A stretch of DNA of 64,000 nucleotides from HIMB114 sp052048155 (GCF_052048155.1 NZ_JBNAIK010000005.1:41120-105119), one strand, 5' to 3'; counted from the first letter of the stretch, positions 25,711-35,301 are shown. Notes: generated by a model not told the origin, from the letters alone. A program made the numbers and translations.

Positions 25711-27041
25711 AAATCTTAAAGCAGTTTTTAGTTTTTAATATAGTTTTTTTTATAATAGGTGGAGTTGCATCATCAGAGGATTTGTTTCAATCTTTAATTT
25801 CAACTTATATAAATAATAAAGAACTTAATTCTCAACGTGAAAAAGCCAAAGCAGTAAATGAAGAATTAATACAATCTTATGCAATATTAAAGCCTTCGAT
25901 TACTGGAACTTTTTCTCAATCTGATGATTTAAATGAAGGGCAAAAAAATCAATCAGGCTCTTCGATTGCAGATAGCAATCTTCAAACAAAAAAGAAGGCA
26001 ATAAAAGTTGAACAAAAAATATTACAAGGCATACCTAATATTTTAGCATCAAAAACTGATGTGAAGATATCAAGTAATGAACTTAAATTTGTTGAGCAAA
26101 ATGTTCTACTCAAAGCTGTAACCGCTTATACTTCTGTTCTGGCCTCTAAGAAAAGATTAGATATCACCAGAGATAATCTCGATCTTGCTGACAAACAAGT
26201 CGAGTTAGATAAAAGTAGGTATGAAAGAGGTGCAATTAAATTATCTGATCTTGCACAATCTGAATCTTCTTTAGCAGATGCAAAAGCCAAATTTATTAGA
26301 TCGGAAAATAATCTGGCAGTAGCTGAAAAAGACTATGAAAATATCATCGGATATTTACCAAAAAATTTAGAAACGATAAAAAATCTTGATTTAAATTTAC
26401 CAAAAAGCTTAGAAGAAACTTTGGAATTGGCTTCTTTAAATAACCCTGAACTATTAATTTCAAAGCTTAACTTTGAAAAATCTAATTATTTATTAAAAGG
26501 GGCAGCAGAAAAATTTGCACCTAAAGCATCTGTTTCATTTGAAGTATCCGAGAATGAAGATGTTAGCTCTACTATAAGTGAGAGAGATCAATCTCAATTT
26601 GAAGCAAAAGTAGAAATCCCATTATATTCTGGAGGTAAAAATTACTCATTTTACCAGCAGAAAAAAGCTCTTAAAGTTAGTGCAGAGCTAGATTATCAAG
26701 ATAAGCAAAATGAAACTAAAAAAAATGCAACTAATGTTTGGTCTGAATATCAGTTAAAAAAAAGCGAGTTAAATTTAGCTAAAGCACAATTGCAAGCAGC
26801 TGAGATTGCCTATGAGGGAATTGTTCAGGAGTATGAAAGTGGCACCAGAGACACTTTGGATGTGCTAAACTCTAGATCACTTTTATTAATAGCTAGACTT
26901 AATTTTATTGATGTTGAAAGAGATGAAATAACTTCAAGATTTAAACTGTTGCAAGTAACTGGGAATTTAACTTCTCTACATTTAAAACTTGAAACAAAAC
27001 AAATTAATCCAAAAGCCAACTGGATTAGGCATATTTTTTAA
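25707..27041 (+). CDS. tolC: TolC family outer membrane efflux/secretion protein
   Basis: A 444-residue outer membrane channel component of tripartite efflux or type I secretion. An N-terminal signal peptide (about residues 1-22, ending GGVASS) is followed by two internally similar halves rich in long heptad helices. The segments DKQVELDKSRYERGAIKLSDL and EGIVQEYESGTRDTLDVLNS are the paired motifs of the TolC/AggA family. It is preceded by an overlapping HCCA-isomerase-like gene. No inner membrane partner is adjacent, so it may serve several transporters. Confidence 0.92.
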   Translation: MKILKQFLVFNIVFFIIGGVASSEDLFQSLISTYINNKELNSQREKAKAVNEELIQSYAILKPSITGTFSQSDDLNEGQKNQSGSSIADSNLQTKKKAIKVEQKILQGIPNILASKTDVKISSNELKFVEQNVLLKAVTAYTSVLASKKRLDITRDNLDLADKQVELDKSRYERGAIKLSDLAQSESSLADAKAKFIRSENNLAVAEKDYENIIGYLPKNLETIKNLDLNLPKSLEETLELASLNNPELLISKLNFEKSNYLLKGAAEKFAPKASVSFEVSENEDVSSTISERDQSQFEAKVEIPLYSGGKNYSFYQQKKALKVSAELDYQDKQNETKKNATNVWSEYQLKKSELNLAKAQLQAAEIAYEGIVQEYESGTRDTLDVLNSRSLLLIARLNFIDVERDEITSRFKLLQVTGNLTSLHLKLETKQINPKANWIRHIF

Positions 27042-27086
27042 TTAAATATAATAAAATCAATAACTTATTTAAATTATTGTAAATGA

Positions 27087-27101
27087 GAACAAAATATGTA
27101 C
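27087..27101. promoter_or_regulatory. LexA (SOS) box upstream of recA, candidate
   Basis: GAAC-AAAATAT-GTAC matches the umuD box GAAC-AAAATAA-GAAC in its first ten bases and in the last half-site apart from one base. It lies 49-63 bp before the recA ATG, a normal operator position. The spacing and sequence fit the alphaproteobacterial direct-repeat LexA site. Confidence 0.65.
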
Positions 27102-27149
27102 ATTTTTTATATTGAGTCGTTTAAAAAAAATTAAACAAAAGGATGCACA

Positions 27150-28280
27150 ATGACTAAAAGTAATTTGAAAGTGGTTAACAGCCCAAAAGAATTAGATAAA
27201 GATAAACAAAAAGCTCTAGAAGCAGCCATTGGTCAAATAGATCAAAATTTTGGAAAAGGTTCAGTAATGAAACTTGGTCAAAAAGACCAAGCATTAGATA
27301 TTGAAGCTATTTCAACGGGTTCTTTAAGTTTAGATATTGCTTTGGGAATTGGCGGATTGCCAAAAAGTAGAATAGTGGAAATTTATGGTCCAGAATCATC
27401 TGGAAAAACTACTTTGGCTTTACAAGTAATTGCTGAGGCACAAAAGACAGGCGGAGTTTGTGCGTTTGTGGATGCTGAACATGCATTAGACCCAACATAT
27501 GCAAGAAAATTGGGTGTAGATACTTCTGAATTATTAATATCTCAACCTGATACAGGGGAACAGGCGTTAGAAATTGCAGATACATTAGTTAGATCTGGCG
27601 CAGTATCAGTTTTAGTTGTTGATTCAGTTGCGGCCTTAACACCAAGAGCAGAATTAGAAGGTGACATGGGCGACACACATGTAGGTTTACAAGCAAGATT
27701 AATGAGTCAGGCTTTAAGAAAACTTACAGGTAGCATCTCTAAATCTAATACTATGGTTATCTTTATTAACCAAATTAGAATGAAGATTGGTGTAATGTTT
27801 GGAAGTCCAGAAACAACTGCAGGCGGTAATGCTCTTAAATTTTATTCATCTGTAAGAATGGATATAAGAAGAATTGGCGCCATTAAAGAAAAGGATGAGA
27901 TTATTGGTAACCAAACAAGAGTAAAAGTTGTCAAAAATAAAGTTGCACCACCATTCAAAGTAGTAGAGTTCGATATAATGTATGGTGAAGGAATTAGTAA
28001 AATGGGTGAATTAATTGACCTAGGTGCTAAAGCAAATATTATCGAAAAAAGTGGTGCATGGTACTCTTATAAAGGAGAAAAGATTGGCCAAGGAAAAGAA
28101 AATGCAAAGCAGTATTTAAAAAACAATGTGAATATTGCAGCTGAAATTGAAATGGCAATTCGTGCAAATGCTGGCTTAATAAGTGAAAAGCTTGAAGGTA
28201 ACCCTATTACTAAAGAAAAAACTGAAGAGGTTAGTGAAGTTACTGATAAAGCAAAATCAGCCGATAAGAAAAAAGATTAA
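27150..28280 (+). CDS. recA: recombinase RecA
   Basis: RecA forms filaments on single-stranded DNA for strand exchange and activates LexA and UmuD self-cleavage. The Walker A motif GPESSGKTT, the VVDSVAALTP Walker B region and FINQIRMKIGVMFG (loop L2 region) are present. The C-terminal tail is charged and Lys/Glu-rich. The start follows AAAGGA at a good distance. A candidate LexA box lies upstream, and a strong hairpin terminator follows, so recA is probably a single-gene transcript. Confidence 0.98.
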   Translation: MTKSNLKVVNSPKELDKDKQKALEAAIGQIDQNFGKGSVMKLGQKDQALDIEAISTGSLSLDIALGIGGLPKSRIVEIYGPESSGKTTLALQVIAEAQKTGGVCAFVDAEHALDPTYARKLGVDTSELLISQPDTGEQALEIADTLVRSGAVSVLVVDSVAALTPRAELEGDMGDTHVGLQARLMSQALRKLTGSISKSNTMVIFINQIRMKIGVMFGSPETTAGGNALKFYSSVRMDIRRIGAIKEKDEIIGNQTRVKVVKNKVAPPFKVVEFDIMYGEGISKMGELIDLGAKANIIEKSGAWYSYKGEKIGQGKENAKQYLKNNVNIAAEIEMAIRANAGLISEKLEGNPITKEKTEEVSEVTDKAKSADKKKD

Positions 28281-28298
28281 ATAATTAACCATCTCTTT

Positions 28299-28329
28299 AA
28301 GGCGCTATCTATAAATGATAGCGCCTTTT
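28299..28329 (+). terminator. intrinsic terminator after recA
   Basis: AAGGCGCTATC (28299-28309) pairs perfectly with GATAGCGCCTT (28317-28327) around a 7-nt loop, followed by TT. It lies 19 bp after the recA stop and is the clearest intrinsic terminator in the window. Confidence 0.9.
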
Positions 28330-28372
28330 CCATTACTAGACATATACAGTAAAAGTTGTAATTATCTTAGAA

Positions 28373-31051
28373 ATGAAAAAAACTCTAAGAGATACAAGAG
28401 AAACTTTTAAAAATTTTTTTGAAAAAAATGGTCACAAAGTAATAAGTTCTAGCCCACTTATTCCGCAAAATGATCCGACTTTAATGTTTTCAAACTCAGG
28501 TATGGTTCAATTTAAGAATGTTTTTACAGGTGTTGAAAAAAGAGATTATAATCGTGCTACTACTTCACAAAAATGCGTAAGGGCTGGTGGGAAACATAAT
28601 GATCTTGAAAATGTCGGATATACACCAAGACACCACACTTTTTTCGAAATGTTAGGTAATTTTTCCTTTGGTGATTATTTTAAAGAACAAGCAATTGCAT
28701 ATGCTTGGGAACTAATAACTAAAGACTTTGCTCTACCAAAAAATAAATTATGTGTAACCGTGTTTTCAGAAGATCAGGAAGCATATGACTTATGGAAAAA
28801 AATTGCAGGTTTCAGTGAAGACAAAATAATTAAAATTCCTACATCTGATAATTTTTGGTCAATGGGAGAGACTGGACCGTGCGGACCATGTTCAGAAATT
28901 TTTTATGATCATGGTGAACATTTATTTGGAGGTCCTCCAGGTTCAAAAGATGAAGATGGTGATCGTTTTATTGAAATTTGGAATTTAGTTTTTATGCAAT
29001 ATGAGCAAATTTCAAAAGATAAACGAGTTAATTTACCAAAACCTTCTGTTGATACAGGTATGGGTTTAGAGAGGATGGCTGCAGTATTACAAGGAACTCA
29101 CGATAATTATCAAATTGATTTGTTTAAAAAATTAGTTGATTTAAGTGCCGATATTACAAAAACACAAATTAACAACGATACCATTCCAAGTCATAGAGTA
29201 ATTTCTGATCATTTAAGAGCTTCATGTTTTTTAATTGCAGATGGATTGATGCCATCAAACGAAGGTCGTGGGTATGTGCTACGAAGAATAATGAGAAGAG
29301 CAATGAGGCATGCAAATACTTTAGGTTCAAAAGATCATGTTCTGTCAAAAATGATAGATCATTTAATAAAAGAAATGTCTTCAGAGTATAACGAGTTAGA
29401 TAGAGCTAAAGATTTAATCAAAGAAACTATTATAAATGAAGAAGAAAAATTTCAATCAATGCTATCGAATGGAATGAAAATTATACATGATGAAAAAAAT
29501 AAAATTAAAAACAATACATTAAGTGGAGAGGTTGCGTTTAAATTATATGATACCTATGGCTTCCCATTAGATTTAACTGAAGATTATTTCAAACCTTTAA
29601 AAATAAAAGTTGATACGGAAAAGTTTAATCAATTAATGGAAAAACGAAAACAAGAAGCTAGAAAATCTTGGAAAGGTTCTGGTTCAGATTCAATTGATAA
29701 GATATGGTTTGATCTAAAAGATAGGTATGGCTCAACAGAATTTGTAGGTTATAGTTCAGAAAAAACTGAAGCAAAAGTTAATTCAATAGTAAATCAAGAT
29801 GGAGAAGAAATTTTAAAAGCTAAAGAGAAAGAAAAAATAAACATAATAACAAATCAAACTTGTTTTTATGCAGAGTCTGGTGGTCAAGTTGGTGACAAGG
29901 GAGTAATTAAAACTGAAACAGGAATTGTTGAAGTAGAAGATACGCAAAAATTCTTCGGCTCATTGTTTATTCATATTGGTTTTGTAAAAGAAGGGTACAT
30001 TGAGAAAAATCAAGACTCTTATTTAGAAATAAATCTTGAAAGAAGAGAAAATATTAAATCAAATCATTCGGCAACACATTTACTTCATGCAGCTTTGAGG
30101 GAAGAATTGGGTAACCATGTTGCTCAAAGAGGTTCTTATGTTGGTCCTGATCGTTTAAGATTTGATTTTAGTCATTCAAAACAAATAAACTCTGAACAAC
30201 AAAAAAAAATAAATTCTAGAGTAAATCATTTTATAAATAAAAATAATAAAGTGGTTACAAGGTTAATGTCTCCAGAAAAAGCAATTAAAGAAGGAGCAAT
30301 GGCACTATTCGGTGAAAAATATGGTGAAGAAGTTCGTGTTGTATCTATGGGGGAAGATAATGACAAAATATTTTCGCTAGAACTTTGTGGTGGCACTCAT
30401 GTTGAAAATACTGGAAAAATTGGACAATTTTCAATTATAAATGAAAGTTCTATAGCCTCAGGTGTTAGACGTATTGAAGCTTTAAGAGGCGATGAATTAA
30501 AAACTTACTTGGAAAACAAAAATCAATCTCAACAAGAGAATTTAAAGAAAAATAAGTTAAAATTTGAGGAGATTATTAGTCAAATTAAAAATTTAAAAGG
30601 CGATTATAAAAATTTTTCAAAATACCAAAATGAAAAACAAATTAATGAAGCTATAAATTATTTAAATAAACTTAGAGCCAAAAACATATTAGATGATAAA
30701 AATAAAAATATCGTTACCTCAAGTTCTAAAAATGGAATTGAGGTAATTAATCAAATATTAATTGGACTATCTTCAAAAGATATAAGAGGTTTAGTTGACC
30801 AGGGAACAAAAACAAAAGATAATACAATTATATTTATTATTTCTCTGGAAGATCAAAAAACTTCAATTGGCGTAGGTATTTCTCAAAATTTAATAGACAG
30901 ATATGATGCTGCAAATTTTGCAAAAAAAATATCTATTTATCTTGGTGGAAAAGGTGGCGGTGGAAGAAGAGATTTTGCGCAAGCAGGTGGTGGATCTTCT
31001 ACGTTAGAAAAAGCTAAAGAAGCCTTAAATAAAATATCTGAGGAAATTTAA
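28373..31051 (+). CDS. alaS: alanyl-tRNA synthetase
   Basis: A class II synthetase that charges tRNA-Ala and edits mischarged Ser and Gly. At 892 residues it is full length. The catalytic domain opens with FKNFFEKNGHKVISSSPLIP, then has the editing domain metal motif HSATHLLHAALRE (HxxxH), the later CGGTHVENTG zinc-ligand Cys/His site, and a C-terminal C-Ala domain with GGKGGGGRRDFAQAGG. It starts 92 bp after recA, past the terminator, so it needs its own promoter. Its stop codon shares TTAA with that of icd. Confidence 0.97.
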   Translation: MKKTLRDTRETFKNFFEKNGHKVISSSPLIPQNDPTLMFSNSGMVQFKNVFTGVEKRDYNRATTSQKCVRAGGKHNDLENVGYTPRHHTFFEMLGNFSFGDYFKEQAIAYAWELITKDFALPKNKLCVTVFSEDQEAYDLWKKIAGFSEDKIIKIPTSDNFWSMGETGPCGPCSEIFYDHGEHLFGGPPGSKDEDGDRFIEIWNLVFMQYEQISKDKRVNLPKPSVDTGMGLERMAAVLQGTHDNYQIDLFKKLVDLSADITKTQINNDTIPSHRVISDHLRASCFLIADGLMPSNEGRGYVLRRIMRRAMRHANTLGSKDHVLSKMIDHLIKEMSSEYNELDRAKDLIKETIINEEEKFQSMLSNGMKIIHDEKNKIKNNTLSGEVAFKLYDTYGFPLDLTEDYFKPLKIKVDTEKFNQLMEKRKQEARKSWKGSGSDSIDKIWFDLKDRYGSTEFVGYSSEKTEAKVNSIVNQDGEEILKAKEKEKINIITNQTCFYAESGGQVGDKGVIKTETGIVEVEDTQKFFGSLFIHIGFVKEGYIEKNQDSYLEINLERRENIKSNHSATHLLHAALREELGNHVAQRGSYVGPDRLRFDFSHSKQINSEQQKKINSRVNHFINKNNKVVTRLMSPEKAIKEGAMALFGEKYGEEVRVVSMGEDNDKIFSLELCGGTHVENTGKIGQFSIINESSIASGVRRIEALRGDELKTYLENKNQSQQENLKKNKLKFEEIISQIKNLKGDYKNFSKYQNEKQINEAINYLNKLRAKNILDDKNKNIVTSSSKNGIEVINQILIGLSSKDIRGLVDQGTKTKDNTIIFIISLEDQKTSIGVGISQNLIDRYDAANFAKKISIYLGGKGGGGRRDFAQAGGGSSTLEKAKEALNKISEEI

Positions 31052-32262
31052 TTTAATTTTTTTTGAAGGTTTTTATCTAATGCTTCAAGAAATTGATTTG
31101 TAGTTAAAAACTTTGAATTTTTGTCTATTAAAATTGCAAGATCTTTTGTCATCTCACCGTTTTCTACAGTCTCAATACAAACTTCTTCAAGTGCATTTGC
31201 AAATTTAGTTAATTCTTCATTTCCATCTAATTTACCTCTATGCAACAAACCTCGTGTCCAAGCAAAAATAGATGCAATTGGGTTAGTAGATGTTTCTTTA
31301 CCTTGTTGATGCTGTCTATAGTGACGTGTTACTGTACCGTGAGCTGCTTCTGATTCTACTGTTTTACCATCTGGAGTCATCAAAACACTAGTCATTAATC
31401 CTAAAGAACCATAACCTTGAGCAACAGTATCACATTGAACATCGCCATCATAATTTTTACACGCCCAAACAAATTTTCCTGACCACTTTAATGCACACGC
31501 AACCATGTCGTCTATCAATCTATGTTCGTAAGTTAAATTATTTTTCTCAAATTCTGATTTAAATTCTTTATCAAATACTTCTTGGAATATATCCCTGAAC
31601 CTTCCATCGTAAGCTTTTAAAATTGTATTTTTTGTCGACATATAAACCGGCCATTTTCTTTGGAGACCGTAATTCATCGAAGCTCTTGCAAAATCTTTAA
31701 TTGAGTCATCAAGGTTGTACATTGAAAGTGCGATTCCAGATGAAGGGAAGTTAAATACTTCATGTTCAATATTTTGAGAGCCATCTTCTGATTCCCACTT
31801 TACGGTTAATTTTCCCTTTCCAGGTACTTTAAAATCTGTTGCCCTGTATTGATCGCCAAACGCGTGTCTTCCTATTACAATTGGACTTGTCCAATGTGGA
31901 ACTAATCTTGGAACGTTTTTACAAATAATTGGCTCTCTAAAAATTGTACCACCTAAAATATTTCTTATCGTACCATTTGGAGACTTCCACATTTTTTTTA
32001 ATTTGAATTCTTCAACTCTATCTTCATCTGGAGTAATAGTTGCACATTTTACACCTACATTATACTTTTGTATTGCTTTAGCGCAGTCAACTGTAATTTG
32101 ATCATCTGTTTTATCCCTACTTTCCATTCCCAGGTCATAATATTTTAAATCTATATCTAGATACGGTAGAATTAATTTTTCCTTAATAAATGACCATATT
32201 ATTCTAGTCATTTCGTCTCCATCTAACTCTACTACAGGATTTTTAACTTTGATTTTTGCCAT
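31048..32262 (-). CDS. icd: isocitrate dehydrogenase (NADP+), dimeric eukaryote-like type
   Basis: TCA-cycle enzyme converting isocitrate to 2-oxoglutarate with NADPH formation. The start at 32262 (MAKIKVKNPVVELDGDEMTRIIW) gives 404 residues, the normal size of the dimeric enzyme shared with rhizobia and eukaryotes; a longer in-frame start has no support. Substrate motifs KSPNGTIRNILGGTIFREP and the metal region YDGDVQCDTVAQGYGSLG are present, as is the cofactor segment AAHGTVTRHYR. It is divergent from psd with 52 bp between starts. Confidence 0.96.
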   Translation of the reverse strand: MAKIKVKNPVVELDGDEMTRIIWSFIKEKLILPYLDIDLKYYDLGMESRDKTDDQITVDCAKAIQKYNVGVKCATITPDEDRVEEFKLKKMWKSPNGTIRNILGGTIFREPIICKNVPRLVPHWTSPIVIGRHAFGDQYRATDFKVPGKGKLTVKWESEDGSQNIEHEVFNFPSSGIALSMYNLDDSIKDFARASMNYGLQRKWPVYMSTKNTILKAYDGRFRDIFQEVFDKEFKSEFEKNNLTYEHRLIDDMVACALKWSGKFVWACKNYDGDVQCDTVAQGYGSLGLMTSVLMTPDGKTVESEAAHGTVTRHYRQHQQGKETSTNPIASIFAWTRGLLHRGKLDGNEELTKFANALEEVCIETVENGEMTKDLAILIDKNSKFLTTNQFLEALDKNLQKKLN

Positions 32263-32314
32263 TTTTGTTAATAAAAAGTGGCTTATATACAAATTAAAAA
32301 ATCAATCAATCATA

Positions 32315-32989
32315 ATGTTCGATATTTTATTACCAAAATTACATAAAGAAGGACAAAAATTTTTAACAATAAGTTTAGTAATTACATTTATATTTTTATT
32401 GTTTTCAAAGTTTTTAGGTTTGATTGGAATTGTAATATCAATCTGGGTATTTTATTTTTTTCGAGATCCAGAAAGATTTCCAATTCAAGATAACAATTTT
32501 TTATTAGCTTCGGCTGATGGTATGATTTGTCAGATCGAAGAAGGTGTGAACGGTCCAGTAGAATTTTCTTTAGAGAATGAAAAATTTACAAAAGTTAGTA
32601 TTTTTATGAATGTTTTTAATTGTCATGTAAATAGATTTCCAATTGATTGCAAGGTAGATGAAGTATTTTATAAACCTGGTCAGTACTTAAATGCCTCATT
32701 TGATGATGCCAGTCTAAAAAATGAAAGAAATTTAATTAAAATAACCTCCACTAGTAATGATAATATTATCCTTGCACAAGTTGCAGGTTTAGTTGCCAGA
32801 AGGATAGTTTCTTATTGCAATAGTAATGATGAATATAAGCAAGGACAAAGTTTTGGTATTATTAGATTTGGAAGCAGAGTTGATATGTTCTTTTCTGATC
32901 AATTTAGAATTTTAGTTAAAAAAGGGCAAACAGTAGTTGGTGGAGAAACACTGATAGCTGGCAGAAAGACATTAACCGTTAAAGCTTAA
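32315..32989 (+). CDS. psd: phosphatidylserine decarboxylase (short, pyruvoyl-dependent)
   Basis: It converts phosphatidylserine to phosphatidylethanolamine. The start at 32315 (MFDILLPKLH) is chosen because upstream in-frame codons would overlap the icd 5' end and add nothing conserved. Two hydrophobic stretches (residues about 15-48) anchor it to the inner membrane, followed by FFRDPER. The self-cleavage site that generates the pyruvoyl group is RFGSRVD, between Gly186 and Ser187. It is directly followed by pssA, completing the two-step route to PE. Confidence 0.95.
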   Translation: MFDILLPKLHKEGQKFLTISLVITFIFLLFSKFLGLIGIVISIWVFYFFRDPERFPIQDNNFLLASADGMICQIEEGVNGPVEFSLENEKFTKVSIFMNVFNCHVNRFPIDCKVDEVFYKPGQYLNASFDDASLKNERNLIKITSTSNDNIILAQVAGLVARRIVSYCNSNDEYKQGQSFGIIRFGSRVDMFFSDQFRILVKKGQTVVGGETLIAGRKTLTVKA

Positions 32990-33730
32990 ATGAAAAAAAT
33001 AGATTTTAGAGTAGCTTTGCCTAATCTAATTACTATTTTAGGTTTATGCTTAGGCTTAAATTCTTTAAAGCATGCTTTCGAAGGTGATTTTGAAAAAGCA
33101 CTAATTTTTGTAGTGCTAGCATCTATTCTTGATGCATTAGACGGTAGAATTGCAAGATTAATAAAAGGTACTTCTAAATTTGGAGCTGAAATGGACTCTC
33201 TTACTGATTTTGTTAATTTTGGTGTTTGTCCAGGAATTATTCTGTATTTATGGATTTTGAGCAGTTTTGGATTCTATGGTTGGTTAGTTTCTTTAATCTT
33301 CGTAGTTGCCTGCTGTTTAAGACTTGCAAGATTTAATTTAGATATTAGTGAAAAAATTGAAAAAAATAACTGGAAAGTAAACTTTTTTACTGGAGTTCCA
33401 GCTCCAGCTGCAGCTGGTTTAGCTTTATTGCCAATGATAATTAGTTTCTCAAATTTTAAGCAGACTCTTCAAATGGAACCAATAGTAATTTTGGTTATTG
33501 TAATACTAGTATCTTTTTTAATGATTAGCAAAATACCAACTTATGCGGTTAAACAAATTAAAATTTCAAGGAGTGTTTTTATTTTGATTGCAATGAGTAC
33601 CGTATTATTTTTTGGTTTTTTATTTAAAAATACTTTTGAGACACTTACTGTAATTGGGTTTATTTATTTATTTTCTATACCCGTAAGTTTAATTCACTAT
33701 TTAAACCTCAATAAAAGATATGAAAAATAA
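32990..33730 (+). CDS. pssA: CDP-diacylglycerol-serine O-phosphatidyltransferase
   Basis: It makes phosphatidylserine from CDP-diacylglycerol and serine, feeding Psd. The CDP-alcohol phosphotransferase motif D-G-x2-A-R-x8-G-x3-D-x3-D is complete (DGRIARLIKGTSKFGAEMDSLTD). About seven hydrophobic segments indicate a polytopic membrane enzyme of 246 residues, the type II form found in alphaproteobacteria. It starts immediately after psd and overlaps the next glycosyltransferase gene by 11 bp. Confidence 0.94.
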   Translation: MKKIDFRVALPNLITILGLCLGLNSLKHAFEGDFEKALIFVVLASILDALDGRIARLIKGTSKFGAEMDSLTDFVNFGVCPGIILYLWILSSFGFYGWLVSLIFVVACCLRLARFNLDISEKIEKNNWKVNFFTGVPAPAAAGLALLPMIISFSNFKQTLQMEPIVILVIVILVSFLMISKIPTYAVKQIKISRSVFILIAMSTVLFFGFLFKNTFETLTVIGFIYLFSIPVSLIHYLNLNKRYEK

Positions 33731-34643
33731 AACAGTAATAATTAGTCTGTCTGATGAAAAATATTTTCACTTATTGAATGAACTAATAGACTCCATAAAA
33801 AGTTTTAATCAGAGTAGCGAAGTAGATATATGTATCTTGGATGCAGGAATGAATGATGGTCAGTTAGAAATATTAAAATCAAAGGTTATAGAAATAAAAA
33901 AAGCAGAATGGGATATAGCGGTACCAGATAGTAAAATAAAAAATAGAGAGTGGCTGAAAAGTCAAATAAGTAGAGCGTTTTTGCCAAAATATTTTCCTGA
34001 TTATGAGAACTATATTTGGATAGATTCTGATGCTTGGGTTAATGATTGGGTTGCTATAGATTTATTAATCAGAGGGTGTGAACAAAAAAGTTTAGCTATT
34101 ACTCAGACAATTGCACCAGGTTATAAAGATGTAGGTAAGGTAAAATGGTTTTTAGGTAGTTTTGCTATAGTTAAAACACAAAATTTTAAACACGCCATAC
34201 GATCTGGTTTCGATTATAAAATTGCAAGAAAAATAGCGTTTGCACCTCATTTAAATATTGGTGTTTTTTCTATGAAAGGAAATAGTAAAGGTTGGAATTT
34301 ATGGCAAAAAAATTTAAAAAAAGCTTTATCAAAAGGTCGGATTTTTGGCTCAGAAGGTCTAGCCATAAATATAAGCGTTTATGTTGATGGATTAGATACA
34401 GAATTTTTACCAAATTCTTGTAATTGGATTGCAAGTCACCTTTTGCCTAAGTATGATGAAAAGTATTCAGTATTTGTAGAGCCCAATTTACCAAATAATA
34501 AAATAGGAATTTTGCATTTAGCGGGTGGAATTTATAATGAAAAAAATATTGATTTAAGAGATGATAAAAATATCAAAATTAATATTTTAACAATAAATAA
34601 TAAAACTTTATTAAAGAGTTTAAGGTTTTCATCTATTGGTTAA
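33720..34643 (+). CDS. putative glycosyltransferase (GT8-like, DxD motif)
   Basis: A soluble protein of 307 residues. The N-terminus KTVIISLSDEKYFHLLNELI resembles a GT-A nucleotide-sugar fold, and the metal-binding DSDAW (residues about 101-105, IWIDSDAWV) fits a DxD motif. The later HLNIGVFSM and ILHLAGG stretches resemble GT8-type enzymes, with HLAGG as the late His motif. Sugar and acceptor cannot be named. It sits between phospholipid synthesis (overlapping pssA) and rlmE (overlap 8 bp), so a lipid or envelope target is possible but only by context. Confidence 0.65.
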   Translation: MKNKTVIISLSDEKYFHLLNELIDSIKSFNQSSEVDICILDAGMNDGQLEILKSKVIEIKKAEWDIAVPDSKIKNREWLKSQISRAFLPKYFPDYENYIWIDSDAWVNDWVAIDLLIRGCEQKSLAITQTIAPGYKDVGKVKWFLGSFAIVKTQNFKHAIRSGFDYKIARKIAFAPHLNIGVFSMKGNSKGWNLWQKNLKKALSKGRIFGSEGLAINISVYVDGLDTEFLPNSCNWIASHLLPKYDEKYSVFVEPNLPNNKIGILHLAGGIYNEKNIDLRDDKNIKINILTINNKTLLKSLRFSSIG

Positions 34644-35253
34644 ATTTAAAAAAAAAAGCTTAAGCGGAAGTTCAAAAAGATGGATACAAAGACATCATAA
34701 TGACGATCTGGTCAATAAAGCAAGAAAATTAGGTTATAGATCAAGGGCAATATTCAAGCTTGAAGAAATAAATAACAAACTTCAATTTTTAAATAAAAAT
34801 AAAAATATACTAGATCTTGGAGCTGCACCCGGTAGTTGGTCACAATATTTATCAAAACAAGGTTTTAAAAATATAGTAGCCGTTGATGTTTTGGAAATGA
34901 ATAATGTATCTAATGTTAAATTTATTTTAGGAGATTTTACAAATGAGGATATAAAAAAAAAAATTTTTAGAGAATTTAAAAAAATAGATATTATAATTTC
35001 TGATATAGCAACAAACACTACAGGCAATAAAAAATTAGATTCTTTTAAAACAAATTCTATTTGTTTAGATGTTCTTGATTTTGCTACCAATAACCTTGGA
35101 AATGATGGATATGTACTTGCTAAATATTTTAACGGAGAGCTTGACAAAGATATAATTGAATTTTCTCGTAACAATTTTAGTAAAAATAAAATTATTAAAC
35201 CTAAATCTAGTAGAAAAGACTCCAAAGAGATGTATGTTTTTGCTCAAAAATAG
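34636..35253 (+). CDS. rlmE: 23S rRNA (uridine-2'-O-) methyltransferase RlmE (FtsJ)
   Basis: It methylates U2552 in the ribosomal A-loop. The SAM site LDLGAAPGSWSQYL is present, and the K-D-K-E catalytic set can be placed at Lys41, Asp123, Lys163 and Glu198. The start is TTG at 34636, as no ATG precedes the conserved SSKRWIQRHHNDD segment; it overlaps the preceding gene by 8 bp. The length of 205 residues matches the E. coli protein. Confidence 0.95.
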   Translation: MVKFKKKSLSGSSKRWIQRHHNDDLVNKARKLGYRSRAIFKLEEINNKLQFLNKNKNILDLGAAPGSWSQYLSKQGFKNIVAVDVLEMNNVSNVKFILGDFTNEDIKKKIFREFKKIDIIISDIATNTTGNKKLDSFKTNSICLDVLDFATNNLGNDGYVLAKYFNGELDKDIIEFSRNNFSKNKIIKPKSSRKDSKEMYVFAQK

Positions 35254-35267
35254 AAAGAAGTAAGTGT

Positions 35268-35294
35268 TTGACAAAAAAATTCAAATATCATAAT
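35268..35294 (+). promoter_or_regulatory. possible promoter directly before guaB
   Basis: TTGACA (35268-35273) and CATAAT (35289-35294) are 15 bp apart. The guaB ATG begins only 7 bp after the -10 hexamer, so a transcript from here would be leaderless or nearly so. No ribosome binding site is seen before the ATG, which fits. Still a weak, motif-only call. Confidence 0.35.
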
Positions 35295-35301
35295 TACTTC
35301 T

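Noticed and set aside
34782..35225. 147-residue open frame on the minus strand opposite rlmE
   Set aside because: Antisense shadow of the clearly conserved rlmE; no recognisable domain.
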